From positions 1 to 8,455 of the forward strand of contig CANPZR010000102.1 of assembly GCA_947589175.1 (NCBI GenBank): a stretch of 8,455 nucleotides of DNA, read 5' to 3'. The stretch's first letter is position 1. Each line of letters begins with the position of its first letter. The stretch is from an uncultured Lachnospiraceae bacterium. Lineage in GTDB: Bacteria > Bacillota > Clostridia > Lachnospirales > Lachnospiraceae. Both the position numbers and the translations under genes were made by a program. The notes below the pieces were generated by a model. The model had not been told where the DNA came from. It worked only from the letters and a program-made list of their open reading frames with translations, and did no database searches. Of the stretch, positions 1 to 6,675 are shown piece after piece.

Positions 1-1338
1 CAGATCCACCACAAGCGCATTGCCCATCATGAACCTTCGTTTCTTTACTGGCATCTCAACTATTTCCCCGTCCACCAGACACTCTTTTGTCCAATCAGAC
101 GGAAAGCCTTGAATCCGTTCCATTTCTATCGGTGTCAGAAGCCTTATGTCGCCTGTTTTTTTATCCTTAACAATATGGGTCGATCTGCTGAATGTCCCCT
201 CACTGGTAAGCAATGTTCTAGCTGGCTTGTCATAGGCATCTATCATCGTTACAGGTCCCTCTGAAAATATATATTCGTGACCATTAGCAGCTTTTCTCGG
301 TAATTTTTTAGCCCCCTTTACATATTGCCATGTCTTACGTTCCTGCTCCGAAAGCCTCTTCTCTGTCTCGTCGCTGTGATCCACCGCTGGATCTGTATAA
401 TAAAGCCTGTCTTTATCTATAAAAAATTGTTTGTCTACCTTGCCATTTTCCATAATATCCCCCAATGTTATCTGTTTGCCTTCATATTGGGGAACCGTCT
501 TTAAGGTATAAATTACCCCATCTTTCATAATTCCTGTATTTTCAAACATAAATGAAAACGTGCTCGAGGACTCTCCTATTTCCTTTGGCAGCTCTTTTGT
601 CCTGATTTCTTTGTCATCTGCTTTTAGCACCGGAAAACTTTTCGCAAAAAAGCCCTCCTCCAAAATAGCCTTTTTCATGGCTCTTTCGCGCCCTTGTACA
701 TCTGGAGTATCACCATATACGATTTTTTTCTCTATTCTTTTTGAGTATCTGGTATAATTTTTATAGGCAAATATAAACACTCTCCGCCTTCTCTGTTGAT
801 ATCCATATTCTGCAGCATTAACAACACGCCACTCCACGGTATAGCCCAGATCTCTGAAACATGTCAGGATAATCGCAAAATCTCTCCCTCTCTGTTTCGC
901 CGGACTTTTAATCAACCTGTCCACATTTTCCAACAGAACAAACGGCGCCCCCTTCACTTCCAGCATGTCTCTTATATCCCACCAGAGAACACCCTTTTTT
1001 CCTTCCAGTCCCTTTGACGTAGCCAAAGAGGAGGCAACTGAATAGTCCTGGCATGGGAAACCGCCGACCAGTAAATTATGATCGGGGACCGCATTTTTAT
1101 TTACTATATTGATATCATAATTGGTAGTATCTTCCCCATTGAGATCCGCACATGTACCAAAACGGTTGATATAACAACCATGAGCCCATTGCACTTTTTT
1201 GTCAATCGGCTCCCATTGACTGAACCAGACCGTTTCCCATTTCTCTGGTCTCAATACATCTTCTACTGTGTCAATAGCGTTCAGTCCGCAACGGAACCCG
1301 CCTACTCCGGCAAACAATTCGCAAACAGTTCTTCTCAT
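1..1338 (-). CDS. C5-cytosine DNA methyltransferase, probably GATC-specific (3' end beyond window)
   Basis: This is the modification enzyme of the restriction system and transfers a methyl group from S-adenosylmethionine to C5 of cytosine. I translated it from ATG at 1338; 446 codons stay open to the window edge, so the C-terminus is missing. Visible motifs, in order: motif I ELFAGVGGF (residues 7-15), the catalytic motif IV FPCQDYS with Cys96, motif VI ENV (137-139), motif VIII QQRRRRVF (181-188), a long variable target-recognition stretch (about 200-390), motif IX LTPIEMERIQGFP (401-413) and motif X GNALV (439-443). All core motifs are intact, so it is probably active. An AGAGGA ribosome binding site lies 8 bases upstream of the ATG. 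The gene follows the Sau3AI-like nuclease gene by 59 bp. Target GATC is inferred from that partner and from general resemblance to M.Sau3AI-type enzymes; it cannot be read from the recognition domain by eye. Probably only a short tail lies outside the window. Confidence 0.93.
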   Translation of the reverse strand, partial: MRRTVCELFAGVGGFRCGLNAIDTVEDVLRPEKWETVWFSQWEPIDKKVQWAHGCYINRFGTCADLNGEDTTNYDINIVNKNAVPDHNLLVGGFPCQDYSVASSLATSKGLEGKKGVLWWDIRDMLEVKGAPFVLLENVDRLIKSPAKQRGRDFAIILTCFRDLGYTVEWRVVNAAEYGYQQRRRRVFIFAYKNYTRYSKRIEKKIVYGDTPDVQGRERAMKKAILEEGFFAKSFPVLKADDKEIRTKELPKEIGESSSTFSFMFENTGIMKDGVIYTLKTVPQYEGKQITLGDIMENGKVDKQFFIDKDRLYYTDPAVDHSDETEKRLSEQERKTWQYVKGAKKLPRKAANGHEYIFSEGPVTMIDAYDKPARTLLTSEGTFSRSTHIVKDKKTGDIRLLTPIEMERIQGFPSDWTKECLVDGEIVEMPVKKRRFMMGNALVVDL

Positions 1339-1372
1339 GAACCAATCCTCTTTCTAACGTATTGATAATATC

Positions 1373-1401
1373 ATCATAACACATCTGACTAATTTGATCA
1401 A
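1373..1401 (-). promoter_or_regulatory. Putative promoter of the methyltransferase gene, with GATC in the -35 box
   Basis: Read on the minus strand, TTGATC (1396-1401) is separated by exactly 17 bases from TATGAT (1373-1378), a close match to the sigma-A consensus. The predicted start of transcription, near 1366, would give a leader of about 28 bases before the ATG at 1338. The -35 box overlaps the stop codon of the upstream nuclease gene and lies within the 8-bp palindrome TTGATCAA (1394-1401). The GATC is the expected target of this system. The promoter would let the methyltransferase be made independently of the two nucleases. This is a sequence prediction only. Confidence 0.6.
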
Positions 1402-2837
1402 CCTTTTATTTCTTCCCTGATCTGTTCATATATGTAACTATTATTAAGCCAGAAACACTGTTTCGGATAAGCTCTTCCATCCGGAAGATCATAGGTGTCT
1501 TTTGCATTTTTTGCATGTGGTCTTACATGGCACACTCTGTTTTCAGATGCTTTCGGAAAGTTATTCCTCATCGAGCCATTAACCATCTCAATCTGAAGTC
1601 CATCAATAAGCACTTGCTTTGTGCGTTCCCATACCGACCTCACTTCCTGCTCAAGATCGTTATATGGAATATTCCAGAACTGGCACCCCTGCAATCTCAA
1701 GCTGTCCTCTTTATCAAATTTATAGACCACAAACAAAAACTTAGTTTCCCTCAAATAGTTCCCAAATGTTGAGTTCTCCCAATCTTCTTTGACCAGCTCT
1801 TTAAATTTAAAGTTCGGAAATGACATACTTTCCTTAATTTTATCGTTCTTCCCTATCCGTATTACTTTCACGACCACATTCGCCTTTTCAAATTCCTCTG
1901 CATGATTCCCCTTTATTCCCAACATCCTATATGCAAGCATCGCCTCAAGATTCTTCGGTCTTTTCGAATATGTAATATGAAATTCATTGCACAAATCATC
2001 AACAGAACTTCCCTGATGTTTGCAAATTTCTCCAACGACATAATCTTCAAAAGAATCTACAATCCTATCAGAAATAATCGGCTCATAGGTCTGCTTTCCC
2101 GGTACAATATAAGTATTAAGCACATATGTCATGTATGAATTTTTAAATGCAAATGCACGCGGTTTTGCTAATTCACTGCTGAACGGCTGCTTCTTTCTAT
2201 CTTTTGATGTTGCTCCCTTTGGCGCCGCCCCAAGATATAATGTATCTCCTTCTGACAATTCATGCGCTTTCCCATTTCGAATCTTCTCGATGATGAACTC
2301 ATAATCATGCTTGATAATCTTTATATCCTGTTCTGGCGGCGTGAATAATTTTGCATAATTGATCCTATACTCCAGATTAACAGGAGCCTCCTTCTCATAC
2401 AGATAATAAACAAGAAGTATAAGGCGGGCTTTGCTCCATAAATGACTGTGTTCAAAGTCCTCTTTGACCACTTTAAAATAATCAATCATAGTTATAATCA
2501 GGCGTTCCTTAGCAGATAATGTTCCATTTTTGTTGATTTTATATGGTGTCACCTTTAATTCCACACCAGCCTCATAAAAATCCGGTCTGGAATCACTATT
2601 ACACTTGTAATGAAAAAACTTTTCTTCGATTAACTGTCCTAAATTTCCTTTATTACGTTTTACACCTTTATCCTCTGAAATACCGTATGTACTTTTTTCT
2701 TCAACCGTCACCGCATGTGTGGTATCATCTTCATCCCATATTTCCTGAAAACTTTTTCCAATCATTTTCTGTGCATAATTTTCTATGGATATCGGGTCAG
2801 TCCGGTCATACTCATCTAAATATTCAATATTCTCCAT
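1398..2837 (-). CDS. Sau3AI/MutH-family type II restriction endonuclease, predicted GATC cutter
   Basis: Predicted restriction endonuclease of the Sau3AI family (479 residues; Sau3AI is about 490). The N-terminal half carries the MutH-like catalytic core: NLGQLIEEK (65-73, with Glu71), then Asp86, Glu93 and Lys95 in the pattern D-x6-E-x-K within PDFYEAGVELKV. This is the same spacing as in MutH. The C-terminal half (about 245-479) resembles the second, non-catalytic MutH-like domain of Sau3AI, which in that family binds an extra GATC site and acts as an allosteric effector. I see no clear D-ExK there. An ATG two codons further upstream (2843) is possible, but AGAGG lies about 9 bases before the ATG at 2837 and only 3 before the other, so I chose 2837. 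The gene overlaps the end of vsr by 14 bp, which suggests coupled translation. GATC specificity is inferred from the family. Confidence 0.9.
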   Translation of the reverse strand: MENIEYLDEYDRTDPISIENYAQKMIGKSFQEIWDEDDTTHAVTVEEKSTYGISEDKGVKRNKGNLGQLIEEKFFHYKCNSDSRPDFYEAGVELKVTPYKINKNGTLSAKERLIITMIDYFKVVKEDFEHSHLWSKARLILLVYYLYEKEAPVNLEYRINYAKLFTPPEQDIKIIKHDYEFIIEKIRNGKAHELSEGDTLYLGAAPKGATSKDRKKQPFSSELAKPRAFAFKNSYMTYVLNTYIVPGKQTYEPIISDRIVDSFEDYVVGEICKHQGSSVDDLCNEFHITYSKRPKNLEAMLAYRMLGIKGNHAEEFEKANVVVKVIRIGKNDKIKESMSFPNFKFKELVKEDWENSTFGNYLRETKFLFVVYKFDKEDSLRLQGCQFWNIPYNDLEQEVRSVWERTKQVLIDGLQIEMVNGSMRNNFPKASENRVCHVRPHAKNAKDTYDLPDGRAYPKQCFWLNNSYIYEQIREEIKG

Positions 2838-3294
2838 AACCATCTACCTCTGACATCTTCAAATCAAATATCGTTTCCTCAATAACCTTGATACATTCAT
2901 CGGTATTCTTTAAAATATCCTTTCCCCAGAAATGGATTACCGTCCACCCCATTAGCAAAAGTTTCTTATCATTCTTTATATCCCGATTTATATTTTCCTG
3001 TATCTTTTTCACCCAGTATTCTCCATTATTACCTTTCTGCACTCTAGGTCTTATAACCTCCCAGTCCTTGCCATGAAAAAATTCACTGTCACAAAAAACA
3101 GCTATTTTATATTTTGTGATACAAATATCCGGCGTCCCTGGCAGTTCCTTATAATTCTTCCTATAACGATACCCTTTTTCCCACAACGCCTTCCTCAAAG
3201 CAATTTCAATTTTTGTATCTTTTCCTCGAATGCGGCTCATATTTTTCCGCCGTTGCTCTGTCACATTTTTAAAGTTTCTTTCACTGCTCTTCAT
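2824..3294 (-). CDS. vsr: Vsr-type very short patch repair endonuclease, variant active site
   Basis: Vsr enzymes nick DNA at T:G mismatches that arise when 5-methylcytosine deaminates, so they commonly accompany C5-methyltransferases. The 156-residue protein shows the family's order of signatures: NMSRIRGKDTKIEIALRKAL (18-37, with Glu30), LPGTPDI with the metal-binding Asp56, FCDSEFFHGKDW (67-78, with His74), and EYWVKKIQENINRD followed by GWTVIHFW (92-123). Compared with E. coli Vsr from memory, Asp56 and His74 match Asp51 and His69. The position of His64 is Asp69, and the structural zinc ligands Cys66, His71, Cys73 and Cys117 are all replaced. I chose ATG at 3294; a TTG three codons earlier (3303) is an alternative. 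The gene overlaps the genes on both sides by 14 bp. The mismatch it repairs is presumably in a GATC context, which is an inference from the neighbours. Confidence 0.88.
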   Translation of the reverse strand: MKSSERNFKNVTEQRRKNMSRIRGKDTKIEIALRKALWEKGYRYRKNYKELPGTPDICITKYKIAVFCDSEFFHGKDWEVIRPRVQKGNNGEYWVKKIQENINRDIKNDKKLLLMGWTVIHFWGKDILKNTDECIKVIEETIFDLKMSEVDGYGEY

Positions 3295-4021
3295 AGCTAT
3301 CAATACCCAGACCTATCAGCCAGATAGGAGTTTTTATTATTGAAAGATATTCATTGATAACATCTGCTGCCGAACTATATGAGACAGTATTGGCGCTGAG
3401 CAGCTTGCTCAGTTCATCATCTGCTGCAACATATATGTAAAAATCTATCCCCGGATTACTATCCGCATCTAAAAGTCTGAAAAGATCCCTATATATTAGC
3501 GCCCAATTACCAAATTGTAACTCTCCGACAACTGTAAGAGTATTTTTATCAACTACATAATCGGTGTTGTGATCAACCTTTGAACTAATAGCAGATATTT
3601 TGCCCTTCCATTCCTTTTTCTTGCAGCCCATCTTTTTATATAATTCTATTATTTTCGTGTCTCCATTCAGCACACCGATAGCTCCCTGATAGTAATTGTA
3701 CAGACGGGCCATATTATAGTCCTCATCATATATAGAGAAATCAAAGCCTTCTTTTGTTGTGTGAAAGAACACCCCATTTTCAACATGTGTCTCTCCCTTA
3801 ATAGATCTTGAATCAAGGCAGCGCCTTAATGCCTTATTCAGACTTCTTGCATCTACTCCATCAAACGCTGGTTTTCCTTTAGGGTGTCGGCGAACGGTCG
3901 ATATTGTTTCCTCCTGTGATAAAGCCTCACGAATACTCTTCTGAACATCAGGCATAGAATTTAACATAATCTTTCCATTATTAAAAAATTTTTCTTCACT
4001 TATCTTAAATTTTACCTTCAT
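3281..4021 (-). CDS. BglII-like PD-(D/E)XK restriction endonuclease (putative)
   Basis: First gene of the restriction operon, 246 residues. The key signature is VVDKNTLTVVGELQFGNW (156-173). Asp158, Glu167 and Gln169 form D-x8-E-x-Q, where glutamine replaces the usual catalytic lysine. BglII has the same arrangement (Asp84, Glu93, Gln95), with the same spacing between the Asp and the Glu. The flanking FGNWALIYRDL and the following strand GIDFYIYV also fit the core fold of that family. The N-terminal 100 residues are basic and probably contribute to DNA binding. Its place beside a GATC-type nuclease and methyltransferase fits, because the BglII site AGATCT contains GATC. I recognise this by motif, not by overall identity, so it could also be a different family member or an accessory nuclease. 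An AAGGAG ribosome binding site lies 6 bases before the ATG. The stop codon overlaps the start of vsr by 14 bp. It has an AT-rich composition, like the rest of the operon. Confidence 0.65.
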   Translation of the reverse strand: MKVKFKISEEKFFNNGKIMLNSMPDVQKSIREALSQEETISTVRRHPKGKPAFDGVDARSLNKALRRCLDSRSIKGETHVENGVFFHTTKEGFDFSIYDEDYNMARLYNYYQGAIGVLNGDTKIIELYKKMGCKKKEWKGKISAISSKVDHNTDYVVDKNTLTVVGELQFGNWALIYRDLFRLLDADSNPGIDFYIYVAADDELSKLLSANTVSYSSAADVINEYLSIIKTPIWLIGLGIDSYEEQ

Positions 4022-4100
4022 ATTTCACTCCTTATTTTAACAATATTGTAACTTGAGCCCTCTTCCTATGTCCCGCCCTATCTCAAACACCTACTTATTT

Positions 4101-4129
4101 ATCATAGCACTACAAGTCCATCTTTTCAA
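4101..4129 (-). promoter_or_regulatory. Putative promoter of the restriction-modification operon
   Basis: On the minus strand, TTGAAA (4124-4129) is followed after exactly 17 bases by TATGAT (4101-4106), a strong sigma-A-like match. The -35 box overlaps the stop codon of the PIN-domain gene. Transcription would start near 4094 and leave a leader of about 73 bases before the BglII-like gene. The leader contains the perfect palindrome ACAATATTGT (4040-4049), shortly upstream of the ribosome binding site. I see no terminator between the PIN gene and this promoter, so some read-through from the toxin-antitoxin genes is possible. Confidence 0.6.
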
Positions 4130-4644
4130 TATGATTTATCGGAACAATCATTTTTAGACAATCTCCGCATCAATTCATCCTTCGGCAGCCGTACTTTTCT
4201 TCCATTATTAGCCAACAATCTCTTTATGCAGTCAATATACTCCTCATGAATTATGTAATCTCCCTCCAGTAATTGATCCAATATTCCTATGCTCCCCATC
4301 ACCTTTACTCCCTCCATGTCAGCCGCCTTTCTCAAAGCTCTATCGCCGGTTAAAAGCAATAGTTTCCTTGCCTTGGCAATGGACAAAGCAATACAGTCAT
4401 ACCGAGAAAGCCTCATATATGTCCCTATGTATTTTTCTGTCAGAAAAAATTCCTCATCTGTAAGCTGTGTCTCCTGCAACCCACTTTTGACCAGAGATTC
4501 TCCCAGGCCGGGCGGATTTAACAATTCATCTCTAACTGCTTCTTCATACATCAAATATACATATGGCAATTTGAATGGAAGATGCAGCTTATTTATCGTC
4601 ATAAAATCCAGCCAAATATTTGTGTCGCTGCTTATATATTCCAT
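4126..4644 (-). CDS. PIN-domain nuclease, probable toxin of a toxin-antitoxin pair
   Basis: PIN domains are Mg2+-dependent ribonucleases and are common toxins. In this 172-residue protein the acidic active-site residues are visible in their usual places: Asp7 in SSDTNIWLD, Glu35 (or Glu40) in YEEAVRDELL, Asp83 in SRYDCIALSIAKA, and Asp101 in LLTGDRALRKAAD. The PIN core covers about residues 1-125. The last 45 residues are a charged, helical tail with no recognisable motif. The start lies inside the end of the upstream XRE-peptidase gene (13-bp overlap), with a GAGGA-type ribosome binding site directly before it, so production should be coupled to that protein. Toxicity is inferred from the domain and the arrangement. 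The protein resembles the stand-alone PIN proteins often found beside XRE-ImmA genes in Firmicutes. Confidence 0.82.
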   Translation of the reverse strand: MEYISSDTNIWLDFMTINKLHLPFKLPYVYLMYEEAVRDELLNPPGLGESLVKSGLQETQLTDEEFFLTEKYIGTYMRLSRYDCIALSIAKARKLLLLTGDRALRKAADMEGVKVMGSIGILDQLLEGDYIIHEEYIDCIKRLLANNGRKVRLPKDELMRRLSKNDCSDKSY

Positions 4645-5687
4645 TCCTCATCCCCCTGCGCAGAGCACTGATTCTCCACATATTCATAAGAGCTGCCAAG
4701 AAGTTCCGCTCCTTTCTGCACAGATATTTCATTTTCACAGACAGCGCGGAATACTAATTGTGAAAACAACTGTGGTTCTTCCGGCTCAATTCTGGTCGGC
4801 TCATGCTTTTTCCAGCCGTTTCCCGCCGCTTTAATGTAAAAATCCTTTGCCGTGCGATCTGTAATAATACCGGAAATACTGGCTCTTTTTACAAGCATAT
4901 ACATGGAAATTCCATATTCTTTACAGATCAAGAGCATATCATTTGTAATGGCGCTCCTTCGGATTCCCAGCTCCCTTCTGGCATCTTCCTTCGACAATAA
5001 AAACGCGCCGCTGATAGCCGTTGCCCGATTCTCAATATCCTTTTCCGCCATATCATCCGGCCATTGGAATATAAAATGCGAAATTTCATGTACGATTGTG
5101 GAGCGAATACGCTCGGTCAGCATCTTTTTATTTATCACTATATAGGGGCGGTCATTTACTAGGCCGTTCATTCCTGAAAACGCGTCGTTTTCAATATCCA
5201 AAAAGAGCACCAATATACCTATATTTTCCATCAGCTCAACTAAATTTCCAACCGGACCGGCGTCAGAAATATGAAGATACTCCCGCAAATGCCTCGCGTC
5301 TTCTTCCTCGTCCCCGGATAATTTCAAGCCATGACCGGCTGGCGCTTTCGGCAAAACTTCACCTCCCAAAATCTCCACGATTGAAAAAAAGCGAGACATG
5401 TACTCCTCCACAGACTCCCGTATATACTCCTGCTGCCTTACAGACAGCTTGCTTCCCTTTCGAAATTCACCGTGAACAAAATTCAGATTTTCATTCCGTT
5501 TGCTCAAAAAATCCGAAACCGATACGCCCAGAACCTTCGCAAGCTCCTGAATCAGCTTAATATCCGGTCGTCTTTTATTGCTCTCATAATGACTTATTGA
5601 CATGGGCGATACATGAACCAGCGATGCCAGTTCGCTCTTGGACATATTATTTTTTAATCTATAATATTTTAAATTTTTACTGAACAT
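4632..5687 (-). CDS. XRE-family HTH / ImmA-IrrE zinc metallopeptidase fusion, probable antitoxin-regulator
   Basis: The 351-residue protein has an N-terminal XRE helix-turn-helix (about 5-62; MSKSELASLVHVSPMSISHY is the DNA-reading part), a linker (about 63-140), and an ImmA/IrrE metallopeptidase domain (about 145-270). The zinc motif HEISH is at 200-204. Glu219, in DIENRATAISGAFLL, is the likely third ligand. The C-terminal 80 residues (about 270-351) resemble the usual tail of such regulators. Family members cleave repressors or partners, or act as regulators and antitoxins. Here the 13-bp overlap with the PIN gene argues for an antitoxin and autoregulator of that toxin. An AGGAGG ribosome binding site lies 8 bases before the ATG, behind a promoter covered by inverted repeats. 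Base composition is less AT-rich than in the restriction genes downstream. A role in controlling the restriction operon is possible, but nothing in the sequence shows it. Confidence 0.88.
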   Translation of the reverse strand: MFSKNLKYYRLKNNMSKSELASLVHVSPMSISHYESNKRRPDIKLIQELAKVLGVSVSDFLSKRNENLNFVHGEFRKGSKLSVRQQEYIRESVEEYMSRFFSIVEILGGEVLPKAPAGHGLKLSGDEEEDARHLREYLHISDAGPVGNLVELMENIGILVLFLDIENDAFSGMNGLVNDRPYIVINKKMLTERIRSTIVHEISHFIFQWPDDMAEKDIENRATAISGAFLLSKEDARRELGIRRSAITNDMLLICKEYGISMYMLVKRASISGIITDRTAKDFYIKAAGNGWKKHEPTRIEPEEPQLFSQLVFRAVCENEISVQKGAELLGSSYEYVENQCSAQGDEEWNI

Positions 5688-5704
5688 TTTAATCGCCTCC
5701 TCCT

Positions 5705-5739
5705 GTTTACATTATATCATTTTTGTCAAAAAAGTAAAC
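5705..5739 (-). promoter_or_regulatory. Promoter and candidate operator of the XRE-ImmA/PIN pair
   Basis: On the minus strand a perfect -10 box TATAAT (5711-5716) is preceded, after 16 bases, by TTTACT (5733-5738) as a modest -35. The inverted repeat GTTTAC (5705-5710) / GTAAAC (5734-5739) brackets these elements. Between them is the palindrome TTTTTG-N-CAAAAA (5720-5732). XRE regulators typically bind such symmetric sites over their own promoter, so this is a likely autorepression operator. A TTGACA hexamer inside the palindrome is only 7 bases from the -10 and therefore cannot be its -35. Confidence 0.6.
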
Positions 5740-5784
5740 GCTTCCCTCTCTAATAACAAAAAATTTACAAGCTCCCGCGCACAT

Positions 5785-5821
5785 AAAAGCTCCCCAAAAA
5801 CCTCTCGGTCTTCGGGGAGCT
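5785..5821 (-). terminator. Rho-independent terminator of the rnf operon
   Basis: The perfect 8-bp arms AGCTCCCC (5788-5795 on the plus strand) and GGGGAGCT (5814-5821) form a stem with an 18-base loop. Read in the direction of rnfB, the stem is followed by TTTT. It lies 40 bases after the rnfB stop codon and before the toxin-antitoxin promoter, so it separates the two transcription units. The loop is long and the T-run short, so efficiency may be moderate. Confidence 0.75.
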
Positions 5822-5860
5822 CTCCCATATTTCAATTCAACGCAGCCTCGGTTTCCGGCG

Positions 5861-6658
5861 TCACGCCAGCGCCTGAATAATCTTCTTCGGGCACTTCTCC
5901 GCGCACTTGCCGCAGCCCTGGCACTTCTCGCCATCGATGACGGCGATATTGTTCTCCACGGTCACAGCGCCGAACTCGCACTGCTTTACGCAGAGGCCGC
6001 AGCCGATACAGCCGGCCTTGCACACGCTCATGACCTCCTTGCCCTTATCCTTGGAGTTACACTGAACCGCAAAGGCGGAATCGTAGGGGATCAGGGAGAT
6101 AACGTTGTTGGGGCATGTTTCTACGCACTTACCGCACGCCACGCACTTTTCCTTATCTACGCAGGCGATGCCGTCCTTGATGGAGAGGGCGCCGAACTGG
6201 CAGGCCGCCACGCAGGAGCCCAGTCCCAGACAGCCGTGGGAGCAGGCCTTGTCGCCCCGCCCCGGTACCATTACGGCACGGCGGCAGTCCTCCTCGCCGA
6301 CGTAGTTGTATTTGTTGGAAGCTACCTCACAGGTTCCGGCGCATTTCACAAATGCGACCTTGCGGACGGAGGAGCCCGCGTCTACGCCCATGATGGCGCC
6401 GATCTTGCCGGCTACCGGCGCGCCGCCCACAGGACATCCGTTCACCGGAGCGGTTCCGGCCACGATTGCGTCCGCCAGGCCGTCGCAGCCCGGGAATCCG
6501 CAGCCGCCGCAGTTGTTGCCCGGAAGGCACTCGCGGACCTGTACGACTCTTTCATCTGTCTCTACGGCAAAAGCCTTTGCCGCCACACCCAGAAGGATAC
6601 CGATGAGGATACCGAGCACGGCCAGGAGAACGATTGAGTAAATAATAATATTTGTCAT
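5861..6658 (-). CDS. rnfB: Electron transport complex subunit RnfB, multi-cluster ferredoxin-like protein
   Basis: RnfB takes electrons from reduced ferredoxin and feeds them into the membrane Rnf complex. The 265-residue protein begins with a single membrane anchor (about 4-27). A cluster motif with Cys50, Cys53, Cys58 and Cys75 in NCGGCGFPGCDGLAD follows; this is the RnfB/RsxB hallmark. A middle region has Cys106, Cys110 and Cys125. Four ferredoxin-type groups then follow: Cys139/143/149/153, Cys172/175/178/182, Cys217/220/223/227 and Cys246/249/252/256. This fits the long, cluster-rich RnfB of Clostridia rather than the shorter proteobacterial form. The number of clusters actually bound is inferred from cysteine spacing. 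A strong AAGGAGG-type ribosome binding site precedes the ATG, and rnfA ends 17 bp upstream. It is the last gene of the operon, ahead of the terminator. Confidence 0.96.
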   Translation of the reverse strand: MTNIIIYSIVLLAVLGILIGILLGVAAKAFAVETDERVVQVRECLPGNNCGGCGFPGCDGLADAIVAGTAPVNGCPVGGAPVAGKIGAIMGVDAGSSVRKVAFVKCAGTCEVASNKYNYVGEEDCRRAVMVPGRGDKACSHGCLGLGSCVAACQFGALSIKDGIACVDKEKCVACGKCVETCPNNVISLIPYDSAFAVQCNSKDKGKEVMSVCKAGCIGCGLCVKQCEFGAVTVENNIAVIDGEKCQGCGKCAEKCPKKIIQALA

Positions 6659-6675
6659 TTCGATTCCTCCTTTAG

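Noticed and set aside
796..1365. Plus-strand open frames within the methyltransferase gene
   Set aside because: The minus strand encodes a continuous methyltransferase with motifs I, IV, VI, VIII, IX and X, so these frames are shadows.
4050..4100. Possible terminator after the PIN gene
   Set aside because: I found only arms of 4 bp or less and no T-run, which is too weak to support.
4632..5687. XRE protein as the controller (C) protein of the restriction system
   Set aside because: C proteins are short single-domain regulators. This one is a 351-residue peptidase fusion, overlaps the PIN gene, and has its own promoter.
5722..5727. TTGACA as the -35 of the XRE-ImmA promoter (minus strand)
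   Set aside because: It is only 7 bases from the TATAAT box, far from the needed 16-18; it fits better as part of a palindrome.
6105..6641. Several long open frames on the plus strand opposite rnfB
   Set aside because: They are antisense to a clear rnfB with complete cysteine motifs, show no family signature, and result from the high GC content.
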